Source: Antedon bifida (taxonomy: Eukaryota > Echinodermata > Crinoidea > Comatulida > Antedonidae). Taken from it: 64,000 nucleotides of DNA. Below the pieces are notes generated by a model that saw only the letters and a program-made list of their open reading frames with translations, ran no database searches and was not told where the DNA came from. Within the stretch, counting starts at the first letter, position 1. The number at the start of each line of letters is the position of its first letter. Both the position numbers and the translations under genes were made by a program. Below, piece after piece: positions 29,001 to 40,544 of this stretch. The DNA is taken from positions 30,745,401 to 30,809,400 of the forward strand of contig OY727097.1 of NCBI GenBank assembly GCA_963402885.1, given 5' to 3'.

Positions 29001-29926
29001 ATGTACTATATAATAGTAAATTTGTTGAACAATGTGAAAGAGAGGAAGGTGGTGTGAGGAGTGTCTGTGTACTTACTTGTCTTGATTCAAGATATTCTAA
29101 AGCCTCATCTAACATTATAGGTACTGAAAAAACAAAATATGATTAGTAAAAAATAAATTGAACATTCAATATACAGTCATTGCAATGCTTAATTTGTCAT
29201 ATTTTATATTTAAACTGTTGTGCGAAATACTTACATCTTTCCTCTTCATTGTAAGAAGGCACCACTACAGATAGTTCAATGTTTGGAGGGTCGTCTATGC
29301 TTGGGAAAGACACTTTTTCATTTCCATTGTTTGGATTTAAAAAATACTTTTCGCTTTCAAATCGACGTAAATCAGGCATTGGGCTCGAGATATAGATGAA
29401 TATTAAACTCTGAAAATATAAAACAAAATAGTGGGAACACTAGCCTATTTCCTTGTACTTGTTATTTATAATAACATAAATAATCAGTTTAGTCTAGCTA
29501 GTAAATGTATAAGAAAAGTACCGCAACTGTACCGCAAACTATACAGGCCTAGGCCTATATGCTTGTAAGAAGCACTATTATTAGTATTATAACATGATAG
29601 ACTACTGTTTTGTGCTGGGGCCCTCCGATGATGCCTAAATCAATACACCTTTCATCATATTCATATATTCAGCAGGAGAGAGGGGGCCCCACACAGTACA
29701 CAGCTAGCTCAGTTAGTTAGCCAGCCAGTCTGAACAGAAAGAAGATAGTGTACCTAAACTACCGGTCTGTATGACACTACAAACTAAATTGTCAGTAACG
29801 TTCAGATTTAATCTTAAATGCATATGTTATATATCAAAATATATTTAAAATTTAACTTACAAGTAAAATAGTTGCAATAATCAAAACAATTGCAACATAA
29901 ACCAACTGTACCACGTCGACTGCCAT
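26071..29926 (-). CDS. ALG5, dolichyl-phosphate beta-glucosyltransferase
   Basis: Nine exons on the minus strand: 29861-29926, 29235-29409, 29077-29123, 28863-28931, 28309-28515, 27884-27943, 27407-27558, 27075-27160 and 26071-26186. They give 325 aa (human ALG5 is 324) with all junctions in phase. An N-terminal membrane segment (about residues 5-25) precedes a GT2 domain: VVVPSYNEEE near 70, the nucleotide-binding VVDDGSKD at 108-115, NRGKGGA near 141 and the metal-binding DADGATK at 164-170. HFLVWFLC and the closing RLRYLIGAW also match ALG5. The enzyme transfers glucose from UDP-glucose to dolichyl phosphate at the ER, making the donor that ALG6, ALG8 and ALG10 use to cap N-glycan precursors. 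The start ATG is the first in frame and precedes the membrane helix. Ordinary conserved gene. Confidence 0.97.
28548..28722. repeat. Minisatellite, ~17-bp unit, in ALG5 intron
   Basis: About ten tandem variants of 'agttccactcatagtga' between the fourth and fifth ALG5 exons. Confidence 0.85.
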
Positions 29927-31005
29927 TGTTGTTATCTGATCTGAACTTTGACCGATCGTGTACGCTCGCGAAAACTTTTTTTTTTATTATACCGCCCTCT
30001 ATAAATTGACACGCACAAACTTTCATGATGAGATATAAATCTGTGATATAGGGCGCGGCCGTATAGACCTACTATTACCGTATTCAAAAAGCTAATAATC
30101 AATTCAGTGATTTATTAACTGAGTTACATAACATTTGAAAGAAATCATGATAAAAAGGGTGTGTTTTAATTTGATTTTAAATCAAAACAGGGTTTACACA
30201 ACAGTGTCTCTTTTTCAGTCAGCCGGGATCACCACCAAGAGAATAAAAGTCCGTCCTTCAATTCTTAGATGAAACATAAAAATACTTTTGTGGGTTGGAC
30301 GTGTCGACTGGGGAGAACTTTACTGTTAATCACCAGACATTATGGTTATCATTACGAAATGGCTGTCTCTGTGGGGTACACCTTGCCGCACCTTTCTTGG
30401 TACCCCAAAACAATCATCCCCATGAGATTATAATTCTGCTAAATCGTCTACCGACGAAACAAAGCTAGAAAAAAAAATATGTTCATGGTGTTTGAGGAGT
30501 CTTTCCTGGGAAATGCATGACCTAGACAACAATTCCAGTTCTAGAAGGTCAACAAAATGGCAAATTTTATTATTCTATTTGATTAAATTAACATATATTA
30601 GTATAATATACTTTTTATCGAAACATTAATTATTATTGTTTTACAAACTGTGAACAATATTATTATTATACTGAATAATGTATAAAATGTATAAAATGAC
30701 GGTAAGTAGGCCTATAGTATTATTGATAGTATTAGCCAAATATTGATATTTTCTTAACTATAACGTACGAATCTGTTGGGTGCTGTCTTTGTTTTATATG
30801 TTAGTCCACTACTACTACTAGTCGGCGTTTCGATTTTTGTCTGAAAATACGAGCTCATGTATTATACGTATGAAACGCCATTATGTGCCAGAATATTTAT
30901 CATTTTACTAATTTCGGTCTAGAAGAACCTAGACTAGGGTGTTGCTTTTACTACAAAATGTATCTAGGCTATCCCATTGTCGATTACAGTACGTGAATTA
31001 ATATG
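29927..31005. other. Region between ALG5 start and SLC13 stop
   Basis: ALG5 promoter side and SLC13 3' UTR (minus-strand AATAAA-type signal near 30565). A relatively GC-richer block at 30180-30540 has no ORF and matches no structured RNA I recognise (U1, U3, 7SK, RNase P checked by eye). A dispersed repeat fragment lies at about 30800-30930. Confidence 0.5.
30800..30930. repeat. Dispersed repeat (gtatgaaacgcca family)
   Basis: Shares tatgaaacgcca, gtgcca.aatatttatc and gtctagaa.aacctaga with 59340-59475, more weakly with 42240-42370, and in the opposite orientation with 35090-35280. An unclassified short interspersed element. Confidence 0.5.
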
Positions 31006-34000
31006 TTAATTGAACGTCGTTAGACCTATTATGTCGGTTGTGGGGATTGCATCTGATGGTGTCGGGATCCAGTCTGGATATAAATGCACATCAAATATAA
31101 CACGCCCAAGCGTATTGATATTGATGTTTGTTACTAATATACAGATGATGTTCATTATGGCACCGGCTTTTACCTACAATGAAAAAAACGCATAATGAAT
31201 TATTTGTAGCAAGTGCACTATTATGCAATAGTGAATCACAATAGAATACAACAGGTGCACGGTGACATCGTCATTTTGTGACGCAGGCAAATCACTTTTA
31301 CCTCAGTGACGCGCGCGTGCGTACAAAAGTTGTACCATTATCATCAACATTTCAATGTGCGCGTGAAATTGTGTTGTTGCTGTGGCGTTGTTGATAGTGA
31401 TAAATACAGAGCCATCTTTTTCTAATATTATTATATTATATTTTAAGAATAATTTAATCAAAATGATTAAATAAAGACACTGAATTCTATTTTTAGTTAA
31501 ATGTCATGTCATTAATCTTACCATATCCATAACCGTCAGCGATCCGTAAGAGAACGCAATCGCGTTTGGAGGCGTCGCCACTGGTAACATAAACGCAAAC
31601 GAACAGGCGATAGCTGAGGTCATAATGAAGTACAACGGGTTGACACCAATTTCAATGGCCTAAAATTAAAGGAAAGACTAATAATAAAGACGTAAAAAAC
31701 AAGTCTCTGATACGCGTGTACAATTCGTGCTAATTCATTTCGAATAATTAGCTTTCGAAAAATATAGGCGAGTATTCAAGGAATTGAGAAGGAATCATTA
31801 GCCTACTTTAACGTTCTTCTTGTGTTTTGCTCAAAACTAAACCGTACCGTAACACACGTTGTTCAAAATTAGGTACTTTTTATTTTTGGCCCATGATCAA
31901 AAACGGTTTCCACGAATTGCCATCGAATGAAAACATTATGTTAACTGGAATTTAATGATAATTCTAAACATAATGACGTATAATGATTGAAACAAAGCAA
32001 CGTGTACATCCTTGTGATTGGTCAAATTACTTGCGATGCACTTTACGTCTTGGCGTTGCGTCCCGTAAGCTTGGTTCTCACTAGAGACGCAACACAAGGA
32101 CGTAACGCAACGTAAGGGATTTGACCAATCACAAGCGATGAAATATTCACACTGTCGCTTGTAATTGGGCAACTCGCTTACGTTGTGTTACGTCCTTGTG
32201 TTGTGTCTCTAGCTTTAGTGGGAACCGATCTAATTCGGACGTCTTCCCATGGTTTATCGCAAATAGCTTGATTTCGCAAGGAACGTCATTTGCACCGTAT
32301 GCATGATGGGAAGGGTTTGGGAACAAACGTCACGACTCGTATGTACAATCGTACAAACACCAAATCACGTACGTACGCGTTTGCTCCCAAACCCTTCCCA
32401 TCATGCGTTGCGTACGCTATTTGCGATAAACCTTATTAACAAATCGAATTCACACTTACTAATTCGGCCATCAATGGAAGAAATATATTTGCAGTTGACG
32501 TATTGCTTGTAAACTCAGTGAGGAACGCAATGAGAATGGTGATGGCGAAGAGGAGAATGGCAGGCGGCACTTGATCCAGGCTAGACAGTTGGATTCCGAT
32601 CCACTTAGATAGTCCGGATTCCTGCGCAAAAAAACACCACGAAATTATCATTATTTAATATATTAAACTGTAATATAGCTGGATTTGGCCACTTGTTGTT
32701 TATATCCCACCTGGGGGATCTTGGAGATGTGATGGACCTATATGCCCCCTATCTTGGGGGAACTTTACGGAATGATGTTTACACAAGCATATCTACACAC
32801 ATTTTGCTATCGAACCCTTTTCTCTTTACTGATATAAGACTATTTTGCTGATAACAAGATCAAACTTAAAATTGCAAACAGAATGCAAGAAGTTATTTAT
32901 AAGTTAAGCCATGTCGCCCACTGGCAATAATCGTCGAATCGTCGAGTCGCGCCTTGTGACACTTGTCATTTAGATAAGCGACTTGGTTGCCACTTGGGAC
33001 AAACGCAAGATCGTAAGCACGCCACAAGCAATTTAACCAATCACAACGGAATGGATCATCCAAAATGTCGCCTGTGATTGGACTCATTTGCGTTGCGCCT
33101 AATGCTTGGTTCCTACTAGAGACGCAACACAACGACGTAACGCAAGCGAGTAGACCAATGACAAGCCACTGTTCGAATAACCCATTCCTTGTTATTTGTC
33201 AAATCACTTACTTGCGTTACTAGTGGGAACCAAGCTTTAGCTAATAAAAACAGATATGTTTTGTAACAACCTTACAAGCTTCAGCCATTGCGAAGCCTCC
33301 ACCTAGCAGGATGATGACGTTCCATGCCATCTTCTGGTGGACAGCAGGCCATGTTAAGATTGAACCACAGTCATTGGTGGTGGAGGATGCTGGCGGAGAA
33401 GATTCTAAACAAAATACATGTGAAAGGTTATTCTGATAAGCCATTACTAAGGAGGCAAACTTAGAGGGAGCCAAAAGGTGGAATGCAGCCATCCCACGCA
33501 CCCAGCCAACCCCTTACTGTGATTACGGCTGGTGTAAATATATATTTTTAACTATTAAAGTAACTAGGAACGAATACTCGTACTTTCTCGATTTTCCACT
33601 AAGCGAATTTTTTTCGGGCGAATCAAAAGCGTCAGACGCATGTGCATTCATGTTTCCATCTTCCAAATCCCTCTTTACGCATAGTACGTATATAAGCTGA
33701 CGCTTTCGATTCGCGTGAACAAATTCGCCTGGTGGAAAATAGGCTTTACATTCGCGTTGTGCATACGTCAATGCCTTCACGCTTTATAAAAGTAGACTTA
33801 ATGTAATACAGTATCACTGATATTTTGAGAAACAGAATTAGGAAGGGGTGGGGTAGATATACTATGGCCAGAGACATAGTTGTCTCAGCTATAGCTAAAG
33901 TAGGTATAGCTGCGTATGCACGTGACTACAATGGATGATTATCATACGTTTTGCTGTCGGTCTGCGGCACGTCCAACCCGGCGGTTCTACTGGAAACATG

Positions 34001-37000
34001 AACAAGCTGACTGAAATAAGCATCGCACAAGTTGAATCAGTAACATACCTAAATAAACAAAGAACAAATATTTAGCAAGATAGATAGATATGGTACATTT
34101 TAAGATCGTAAGTTATCGTTTGTAAGTTAAGAGTGTCACGTGTCGTACTTACTTTTCTTTAAACCAAACTGACCAACCGGGAATAAATTTGGGATCACGT
34201 GTTATCCAAAGTAGCAACAGAATAACAAAATGGAACAAAACAGCTTTTTCTGCAAAACTGACAAAGGAATTTAATTAAAAACAAAAAATGTAATTTTAAC
34301 AAGGCCATATACATGTGGCTGGCCCAGTCGTCGCGTGTTTGAGAGTACTAAAAACAGTAATTGATTTTAGGCCTATTCTTGGAATGGTTTTTAGACTTAC
34401 CTCACTTTCCCAAGCGCATTATACTGTTGCCTGAGTACGGCTGTAACAGACTCTTCGTTGGTGGTATCAATGGGGTTGTGCTCTTGCTTGTGAAGACAAC
34501 TACACCGCCAAAACTTGCAACTAAAATGAAAATATTTTTCTGCTAAATCTCAAGATATCAGCATTTTTGTAGTGATGATTTGAAAGTTGTATAAGCAGGA
34601 ATGAAGGGTGTGGGGTGGGGAACCAAATCGTGGGCTGGGGAGGGCGGAAAGGGCTGTACTAAAATTGAACTAAGATATAAATTGAAGGGTAAATCCCATT
34701 TTCACGGGTAAAATCACTTTCCCCAGACACCCAGTAAATACCTGCATCCCAGAAACATGTACTGCAACCAAATCCAAGCAAAGAACAGGCAGACAATCAT
34801 ACTGGGTATTGCAAATAACATCCACGTCAAAAAGTTTACTCCCGCCACTGATCCATAATCACTAAATATAAAGAAAACAATAATAAAGTAAAGTACTGTT
34901 TTCGATTATATTCCATTATATCTATTAAACATTAAAACAACAATTATTGCAACTATTTATCGTGTTTGTCCATGGAAACAATAGGTAGGTCATAAATACG
35001 ACTATCGTTACTTATAAGATTAGATAAGGATGTATTCACAGCCATTTTGTTATAAGAGTACAGTAATGGTAAATCATAGAGAATTGAATGTCGCCGTTTT
35101 CTGTTCCACAAGTATGAATGTAGCTGTAAACGTACAGTAGTCTGGGTTCAAGACGGAGTTTTGACTTAATATTACTTATGTTATTGCACATATGGCGTTT
35201 CATACGTGTACTACTTGAACTTGTATTTCAGACAAACATCGAAAAGCCTCGAAATAACCACAGACTTAGGGCAAGTCTACTGTAAACGGTAAACCAATTC
35301 GACCTACGTTGATGCTAGGTTGCTAGCGACTAGGTTTGGTGCCGTGCCTGTAATTGTAGCTGTTCCACCGATATTGGCGGCGTATGGTACGCAGATTAAT
35401 AGGCCTTTGTTCATCCTGGTTAACCATTCATTTTTTCTGATACCATGTTGCTTGTGTTCGGTGTACCTACAGTGTTAAATTATAGACAAGTCTTTGATTA
35501 AACAGAAAAAAATGTTGTTGTATTTTTAGTTAATAATTTCAAAATCAAATCGCTTCCAGCGCTACCCCATACCACTGGATTCGCTGCTGTAGTAGTAAAA
35601 AACATTTGACCAATGAGATCGCAAATCAAAACGTCTTGTGATTGGCCGACATTCATTAAAACGAACCAGCCAAGCGTATCATTCACACCGACCGCGGGGG
35701 CAATAATCACTTCAACAAATACGGCAATTTTAATGGTTTTCTATATCTTTCCTTCATATTTTTAAGAAAAAAAAAACTTTCTTTGAAAGATAAACTTTTT
35801 AAACAATGATAAATCATGTTCATTTAAGAGATCATAAACTCATTTTAACCCTCTTACATCAACTGACAACTGTTAAAGTGTTTTTATAAATATTTCAATT
35901 TAATAGCAAAATTACATGGAATTTCATATTATCATTCCAAGAAATAAAAGTTTAATGTGCGTAGTACCACCAGGGTGCATGGGTTGAAAGTACAAGTCTT
36001 TATTTTAACTACTACGATATCATAATATAATTATATTTCATGGTATCTTTACCACACTAACCTTGGTTCTTTTTCTTCATCAACTGCATTACTTTCCAAC
36101 GCGTTTAACTCTATATACTTGGTAGCGTCATTCTGTAGAATAAAATGTTGGTAATTGATGCTACAAACACAGTCAAAGGTCAAGTTATTAGTAGCTATAG
36201 AAGTATATTACCGTGTTTTTAGACGGCCTCCGTTATGGATAAGACATCAATTTTAATAACGGCGATAAATTTTAAGTTACTTTATTTACAATTACTCTTT
36301 AATAATTGGTGTTTTTTCTCATTTTCTTTTCTGATAAGTAATGGATAATGTAAAGCTTGGTTCCCTTGAAAAATGCAACATATCCATCGCGTCATGATTG
36401 GTCAAATGATTAAACTTCTTGGTTCCCACTAGAGACGCAACGCAAGCGAGTTGACCAATCACACGCGACTGTTCGAATAATCCATCGCTTGTGATTGGTA
36501 AAATCATTTAAGTTACGTTACGTTCTTGCGTTGCGTACTAGTAGTGGGAACCAAGCTTTACATTGGGCTTACGTCATAATATTGTGTCTTTTAGTGGGAA
36601 CCATGCTTTACATTGGGCTTACGTCATAATATTGTGTCTTTTAGTGGGAACCAAGCTTTACATTGGGCTTACGTCATAATATTGTGTCTTTTAGTGGGAA
36701 CCAAGCTTTACATTGGGCTTACGTCATAATATTGTGTCTTTTAGTGGGAACCATGCTTTACATTGGGCTTACGTCATAATATTGTGTCTTTTAGTGGGAA
36801 CCAAGCTTTACATTGGGCTTACGTCATAATATTGTGTCTTTTAGTGGGAACCATGCTTTACGTGGGCCTTTATCTATCTTTAACTATACTGGGAGGTAAT
36901 ACAATTTGAAACTCTGACTTATCTGCAGATCCAACCGGTTGCAGGAAGAAAATGGAATAATTGCCTATGGATCGGTGGAAAATATCCATGGCATACTTTA

Positions 37001-39194
37001 ATTAAGAAAATAATCGTCTCAAAAACCGTTTTTTATAGATGAATTTATAAACGCAAATCGAAGGCGATATTTATGCATAACTTACTTTTTATTTCGTGCA
37101 AACATTTTTAGTTTGTTTTCGTTCTGTGCTGTTTGTTATTTGTTTTCTATGACAATACTGTAACGTACGGTGGGAGTCAATATAGAATTGTATTGTATTG
37201 ATGTATGATTCGTACGAATAAATTCGAATAAATTCAAATAAGTACATGGAAACCCGTCTTATGGTTTAATGAGATTGTTCGCTTTTACTACGTACGTATG
37301 GCCTAGTTTTAAAAGTTAATTGTACCTTTTTAATTTGATCGATGACAGCTTGTACGATCGGTACCATCATCGCAGTAGTTGCAGTGTTGCTGACCCACAT
37401 CGATAAAAATGCTGTTGTTATCATGAATCCCAGCATTAACCTAGAATTGTACAGAATTGTTATTAAAATATAAAGCGAAAACTGATAATAATGGCGCAAA
37501 ATAATTAAAATATAAGCGAACACATGAATTTGAAGCGCGCATTTAAACACTGATAATAATGGCGCGATTTTTGAACGCGCGCGTCAACACCGTGTTATGG
37601 TGAATGGAGTGGATTGAAAAAGATGTTGTGTACGTCTTTATTCAATAAAAACATAGCCAACGCATGTGTGCCCTATTCATCCATGCAATGGTCTAAACTC
37701 TAAAGCTTGGTTCGTTCGGATGATGTCTCGCGTTGCGAATGGCGGGTAAACTACATACAACGGTCTACTGCGTTGGGGTCCAAGAAACCAAGCTTTGTAC
37801 ACATATTTTGCTATTTATGATGTCATAGGTTGTTTCAATACATTCATTTATAACCATAACACATTTTGTCTGTGCATAACTCGTCTATCGCCACTGCACT
37901 TACCACTTTGGTTTAGATCCCATAAACAAAAGTACTCTCAATGCAATTCGTTTGTGTAGATTTGTGTGCTCAACTGCAACAGCAACCAATAGGCCCCCGA
38001 AAAACAAAAAGTTAAGATCTTTCAGATATTGCGCGCAAACAGTGCTCGAAGGCAGCACGCCAAAAAGCGGGAACAGTATAATAGGTAGGAATGATGTAGC
38101 AGCTAACGGCATCGCTTCTGTACACCAATACACTGCCATAATGATAATGACATACGCTGTGTATGCCTCCTGAAACGGAAAAGAAAAATATATTTTTTTT
38201 CTTTCATAAACAAACTTTTTACTCTCCGTATGATTTCATTTTTTCATTTCTTTATTAGCCATAAAAATACAAAAATACATAGTCCAAGATGGCATGGAAT
38301 GACCACAGTTTAAAATAAAACTTTGCCCCTCAGGCCGGTCACTCCGTCTCAGAAGTTCTGAGACGGAGTGACCGGCCTGAGGGTCAGAAGATGATATAAA
38401 AATATATAAATATTATATAGATAAGAAAAGAAATTATTATGATGACACAAAATGGTGGCAGCTAGGAACACATGGGCTTAGAGCTGAGTGACAGCGACAC
38501 ATATGCCCTTGACAAGATAAGTACAATGGCTTAAAGATTTGCTCGTTTGAAGAAGATTATGCGGGTCATTACAAATATACAGAATAGGCCTATACACTGT
38601 GCATCTGTTTTACTTAAACAATGCGAGTTTTTCTTGAATCGTTCAAAAGTAGGCCTATTTGGAATCTGCCCTACGTACGGTACCAATTATTGATTTAAAT
38701 AATTTCTAGAAAAATATATTACAATATTTCTAAGAAGATTCCACATTGATTGTGTTTTGAAAATATACAAGTTTAATAATAAGCAGTTCCCGCAGTAGTC
38801 ACCGACCGTATACACTTTCATGAAAGGGGTAGTCCCTTTCAGACTAGGTCTTATGACAATATTCTAATATCAAATAAGGGTGGGTACAACAAGGTCCAGC
38901 TGGTGGAAATTAGGACATGGTTTGGTCCTCCACCATAAGTAACTGTTACACTGGAGTTACAAGGGGATCCGTTACAAGTAGGTTTTCCCAGAAATAAGAT
39001 CAATATTCAACATAATTATCGAAAGGTACTACACTGTCTCGCCCAATACAACATTGTAGTTCGTATCTATTTATATATGGCTTTACATAACTTACCGAAC
39101 TTTGAATGCATATTGGAATCGGAGAGAAAACAATTGGAGTTAGATATAAAATTAAGAAACGTCGAACAGCCCATACTTCTTGTAGATACCCCAT
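31006..39194 (-). CDS. SLC13-family sodium/di- or tricarboxylate cotransporter
   Basis: Thirteen exons on the minus strand: 39096-39194, 37904-38169, 37326-37440, 36062-36132, 35308-35466, 34742-34861, 34401-34520, 34153-34257, 33948-34048, 33271-33404, 32460-32621, 31522-31659 and 31006-31173. They give 585 aa (human SLC13A2/3/5 are 568-602). The frame closes across all twelve introns. Diagnostic segments: [28 protein letters not shown] (first SNT motif), [46 protein letters not shown] (second SNT motif), [17 protein letters not shown] and the C-terminal [18 protein letters not shown]. The SNT repeats bind sodium and carboxylate in this fold. It should import citrate or C4 dicarboxylates with sodium across the plasma membrane; the A2/A3/A5 subtype cannot be assigned. 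An in-frame ATG at 39212 would add six residues; 39194 (aacATGg) has the better context. Introns are rich in MITEs. Confidence 0.94.
31985..32226. mobile_element. 'gcttggttcccac' MITE, nested copies
   Basis: Contains taagcttggttctcactaga ... tagtgggaacc inverted ends around cgttgcgt/acgcaacg palindromes, with a second partial copy abutting at the left. Intron of SLC13. Confidence 0.75.
32925..33240. mobile_element. 'gcttggttcccac' MITE, one full and one partial copy
   Basis: The full copy at about 33100-33240 has ends taatgcttggttcctactag and ctagtgggaaccaagcttta and carries gaccaat..caagc motifs. The left part is a diverged further copy. Confidence 0.75.
35090..35285. repeat. Dispersed repeat, opposite orientation (gtatgaaacgcca family)
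   Basis: Carries atggcgtttcatacgt, ttttgacttaat and cagacaaacatcgaaa, reverse-complement related to 30800-30930. It lies in an SLC13 intron. Confidence 0.45.
36351..36560. mobile_element. 'gcttggttcccac' MITE, full copy
   Basis: Ends taaagcttggttccc and gggaaccaagcttta are perfect 15-bp inverted repeats. An internal ttggttcccactagagacgc suggests a nested insertion. Its right end runs straight into the 50-bp minisatellite. Confidence 0.8.
36551..36860. repeat. 50-bp minisatellite built on a MITE terminus
   Basis: Six head-to-tail units of exactly 50 bp plus a partial. Each starts with the MITE end ccaagcttta or ccatgcttta and contains gggcttacgtcataatattg. Units are nearly identical, differing mainly by the A/T at the fourth base. 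It lies in an SLC13 intron. Each unit holds ttacgtca, a CRE/C-EBP-type bZIP half-palindrome. Confidence 0.92.
37701..37797. mobile_element. 'gcttggttcccac' MITE, short degenerate copy
   Basis: Ends taaagcttggtt and aaccaagcttt with a shortened, diverged centre, in an SLC13 intron. Confidence 0.65.
38327..38383. repeat. Perfect 57-bp palindrome
   Basis: Two 28-nt arms (left starts ccctcaggccggtcactccg, right ends cggagtgaccggcctgaggg) are exact reverse complements around a single g at 38355. It is more GC-rich than its surroundings and could extrude as a cruciform or fold as a hairpin in the SLC13 pre-mRNA. No match to the other MITE families here. Confidence 0.93.
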
Positions 39195-40480
39195 GTTGTC
39201 GGCGGCGACCATATAACAACAGTGCAATAGATACCCGCAAAGACGCCTCAACGCTGTGTCTGCCAAGTGAATGCAATGTTAATGGTCCACGATATTTAAT
39301 GGAAGACAACCCGCGAAAATTTACTCGTTTTATAACTTATTTCAGACACGAAAACCCTGTTCATACACTGTAGAAGGAGCTATACAAATATATCAAAAGG
39401 AGCTCATTAACGTCTCCAAATAGATAGAATAGAAGAGCTGAATAGCGTGGCCTTTCATTGTCTCAAAGTGTTGCCGCAATAATACATTGTTCAATTACGT
39501 AATTCCCTTAATTACTTTCTGCAATTCACGCAGCAACACCATAAAACTTCTTTTCATTCAAAGTTTGGGTGGTGTAGATTGTAATGCATTTTCATTTCAA
39601 CAGCTATTTAAAATTTAAACATTCTCGTAACTCGAGCGTTTCTATACTGTTACATACACCCATCGCGCACTCTATATGTGCATAATCTGAGTAAAATGGT
39701 AGGCCAGACTCAGGCTTTAACGTTGTTTGTGTGGTGAAAGCAATCACTTCCAAATACTGCTCACGTTCATCCAAAATAGAATTGGGATTTGGTTATAATT
39801 TTGTTATAGCACCTATTATGATAGTTCTTTCAAACTATTTTGAATTACAACGTCACACTTTTCACTGTTACAAAACCAATTCCAGAGATGCTAGAAGATT
39901 CCCTGAATAATTTCAGATGAAATAATAAAGTGTAACTCCAAATAAAAGACACAATGTGCTCTGCCTCTTGGAGTTATCTCGTTTTCTCTTTTGTTAGGAT
40001 TTCTCCTACTTTTATTTTATCTCAGTCTTTATCTTATTGTTGTCTACAAACAAAACAATATAGGCCTAATTGCCTAATTTAATTTGATAAAAGGCGTCGT
40101 ATAACTTAATTTGTATTATATTGGTTGAAGGTATACCTTTCCACGAAGAAATACTTAAAAAATCTCCGATTTATTACGAACACATCCGGAATTTAATGTA
40201 TTCCAATTTAATTGGTGTTAAATAAAACGTCCTACCATTACGATAATAGACGCAATCAGACTATAAATGAAAGTAAATCATATCTGCAACAGGTGGGCCC
40301 ATTGGCGGCCATGTTTTTTTTGTTAGGAAACGTCTATAGTTGATATAGTTTTGAAAACTTAATTCGTTCTACAAATAAAATTACATAAAATGCCGTTGCC
40401 CACGCGGGACGCGGTGGGTTAATTGCAACAACGCGTGCCTTGGGGGAAATGACGTTGTGCATACGTAATGAAATCGGGGC
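39195..40480. promoter_or_regulatory. Divergent intergenic region between SLC13 and the FGF-like gene
   Basis: About 1.3 kb separates the SLC13 start (minus) from the FGF-like TATA box (plus), so both promoters lie here. A gggacgcggtgggttaattg stretch and an atgacgttg half-CRE occur within 100 bp of the TATA box. No coding exon was recognised. ORFs antisense to the SLC13 first exon are shadows. Confidence 0.55.
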
Positions 40481-40515
40481 TATAAAAGGACCGGCTAGGC
40501 TGTCATGGTCTCATT
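40481..40515 (+). promoter_or_regulatory. TATA box and initiator of the FGF-like gene
   Basis: tataaaagg at 40481-40489 is a consensus TATA box. An initiator-like tctcattgg lies about 30 bp downstream (around 40510), giving a 5' UTR of only about 30 nt before the ATG at 40545. Confidence 0.75.
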
Positions 40516-40544
40516 GGCCAAGCCGGTCTCAAGTCATATTCACG

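Noticed and set aside
30180-30540. U1, U3 or 7SK RNA gene
   Set aside because: None of the diagnostic sequences of these RNAs is present on either strand.
34153-34249. SLC13 exon 8 starting at the nearer AG (34250)
   Set aside because: That acceptor breaks the frame with the previous exon; the upstream AG gives an in-phase junction and adds the family-typical SFAEKAV.
39077-39373. 98-codon plus-strand ORF
   Set aside because: Antisense shadow of the first SLC13 exon, which has a matching donor and homologous N-terminus.
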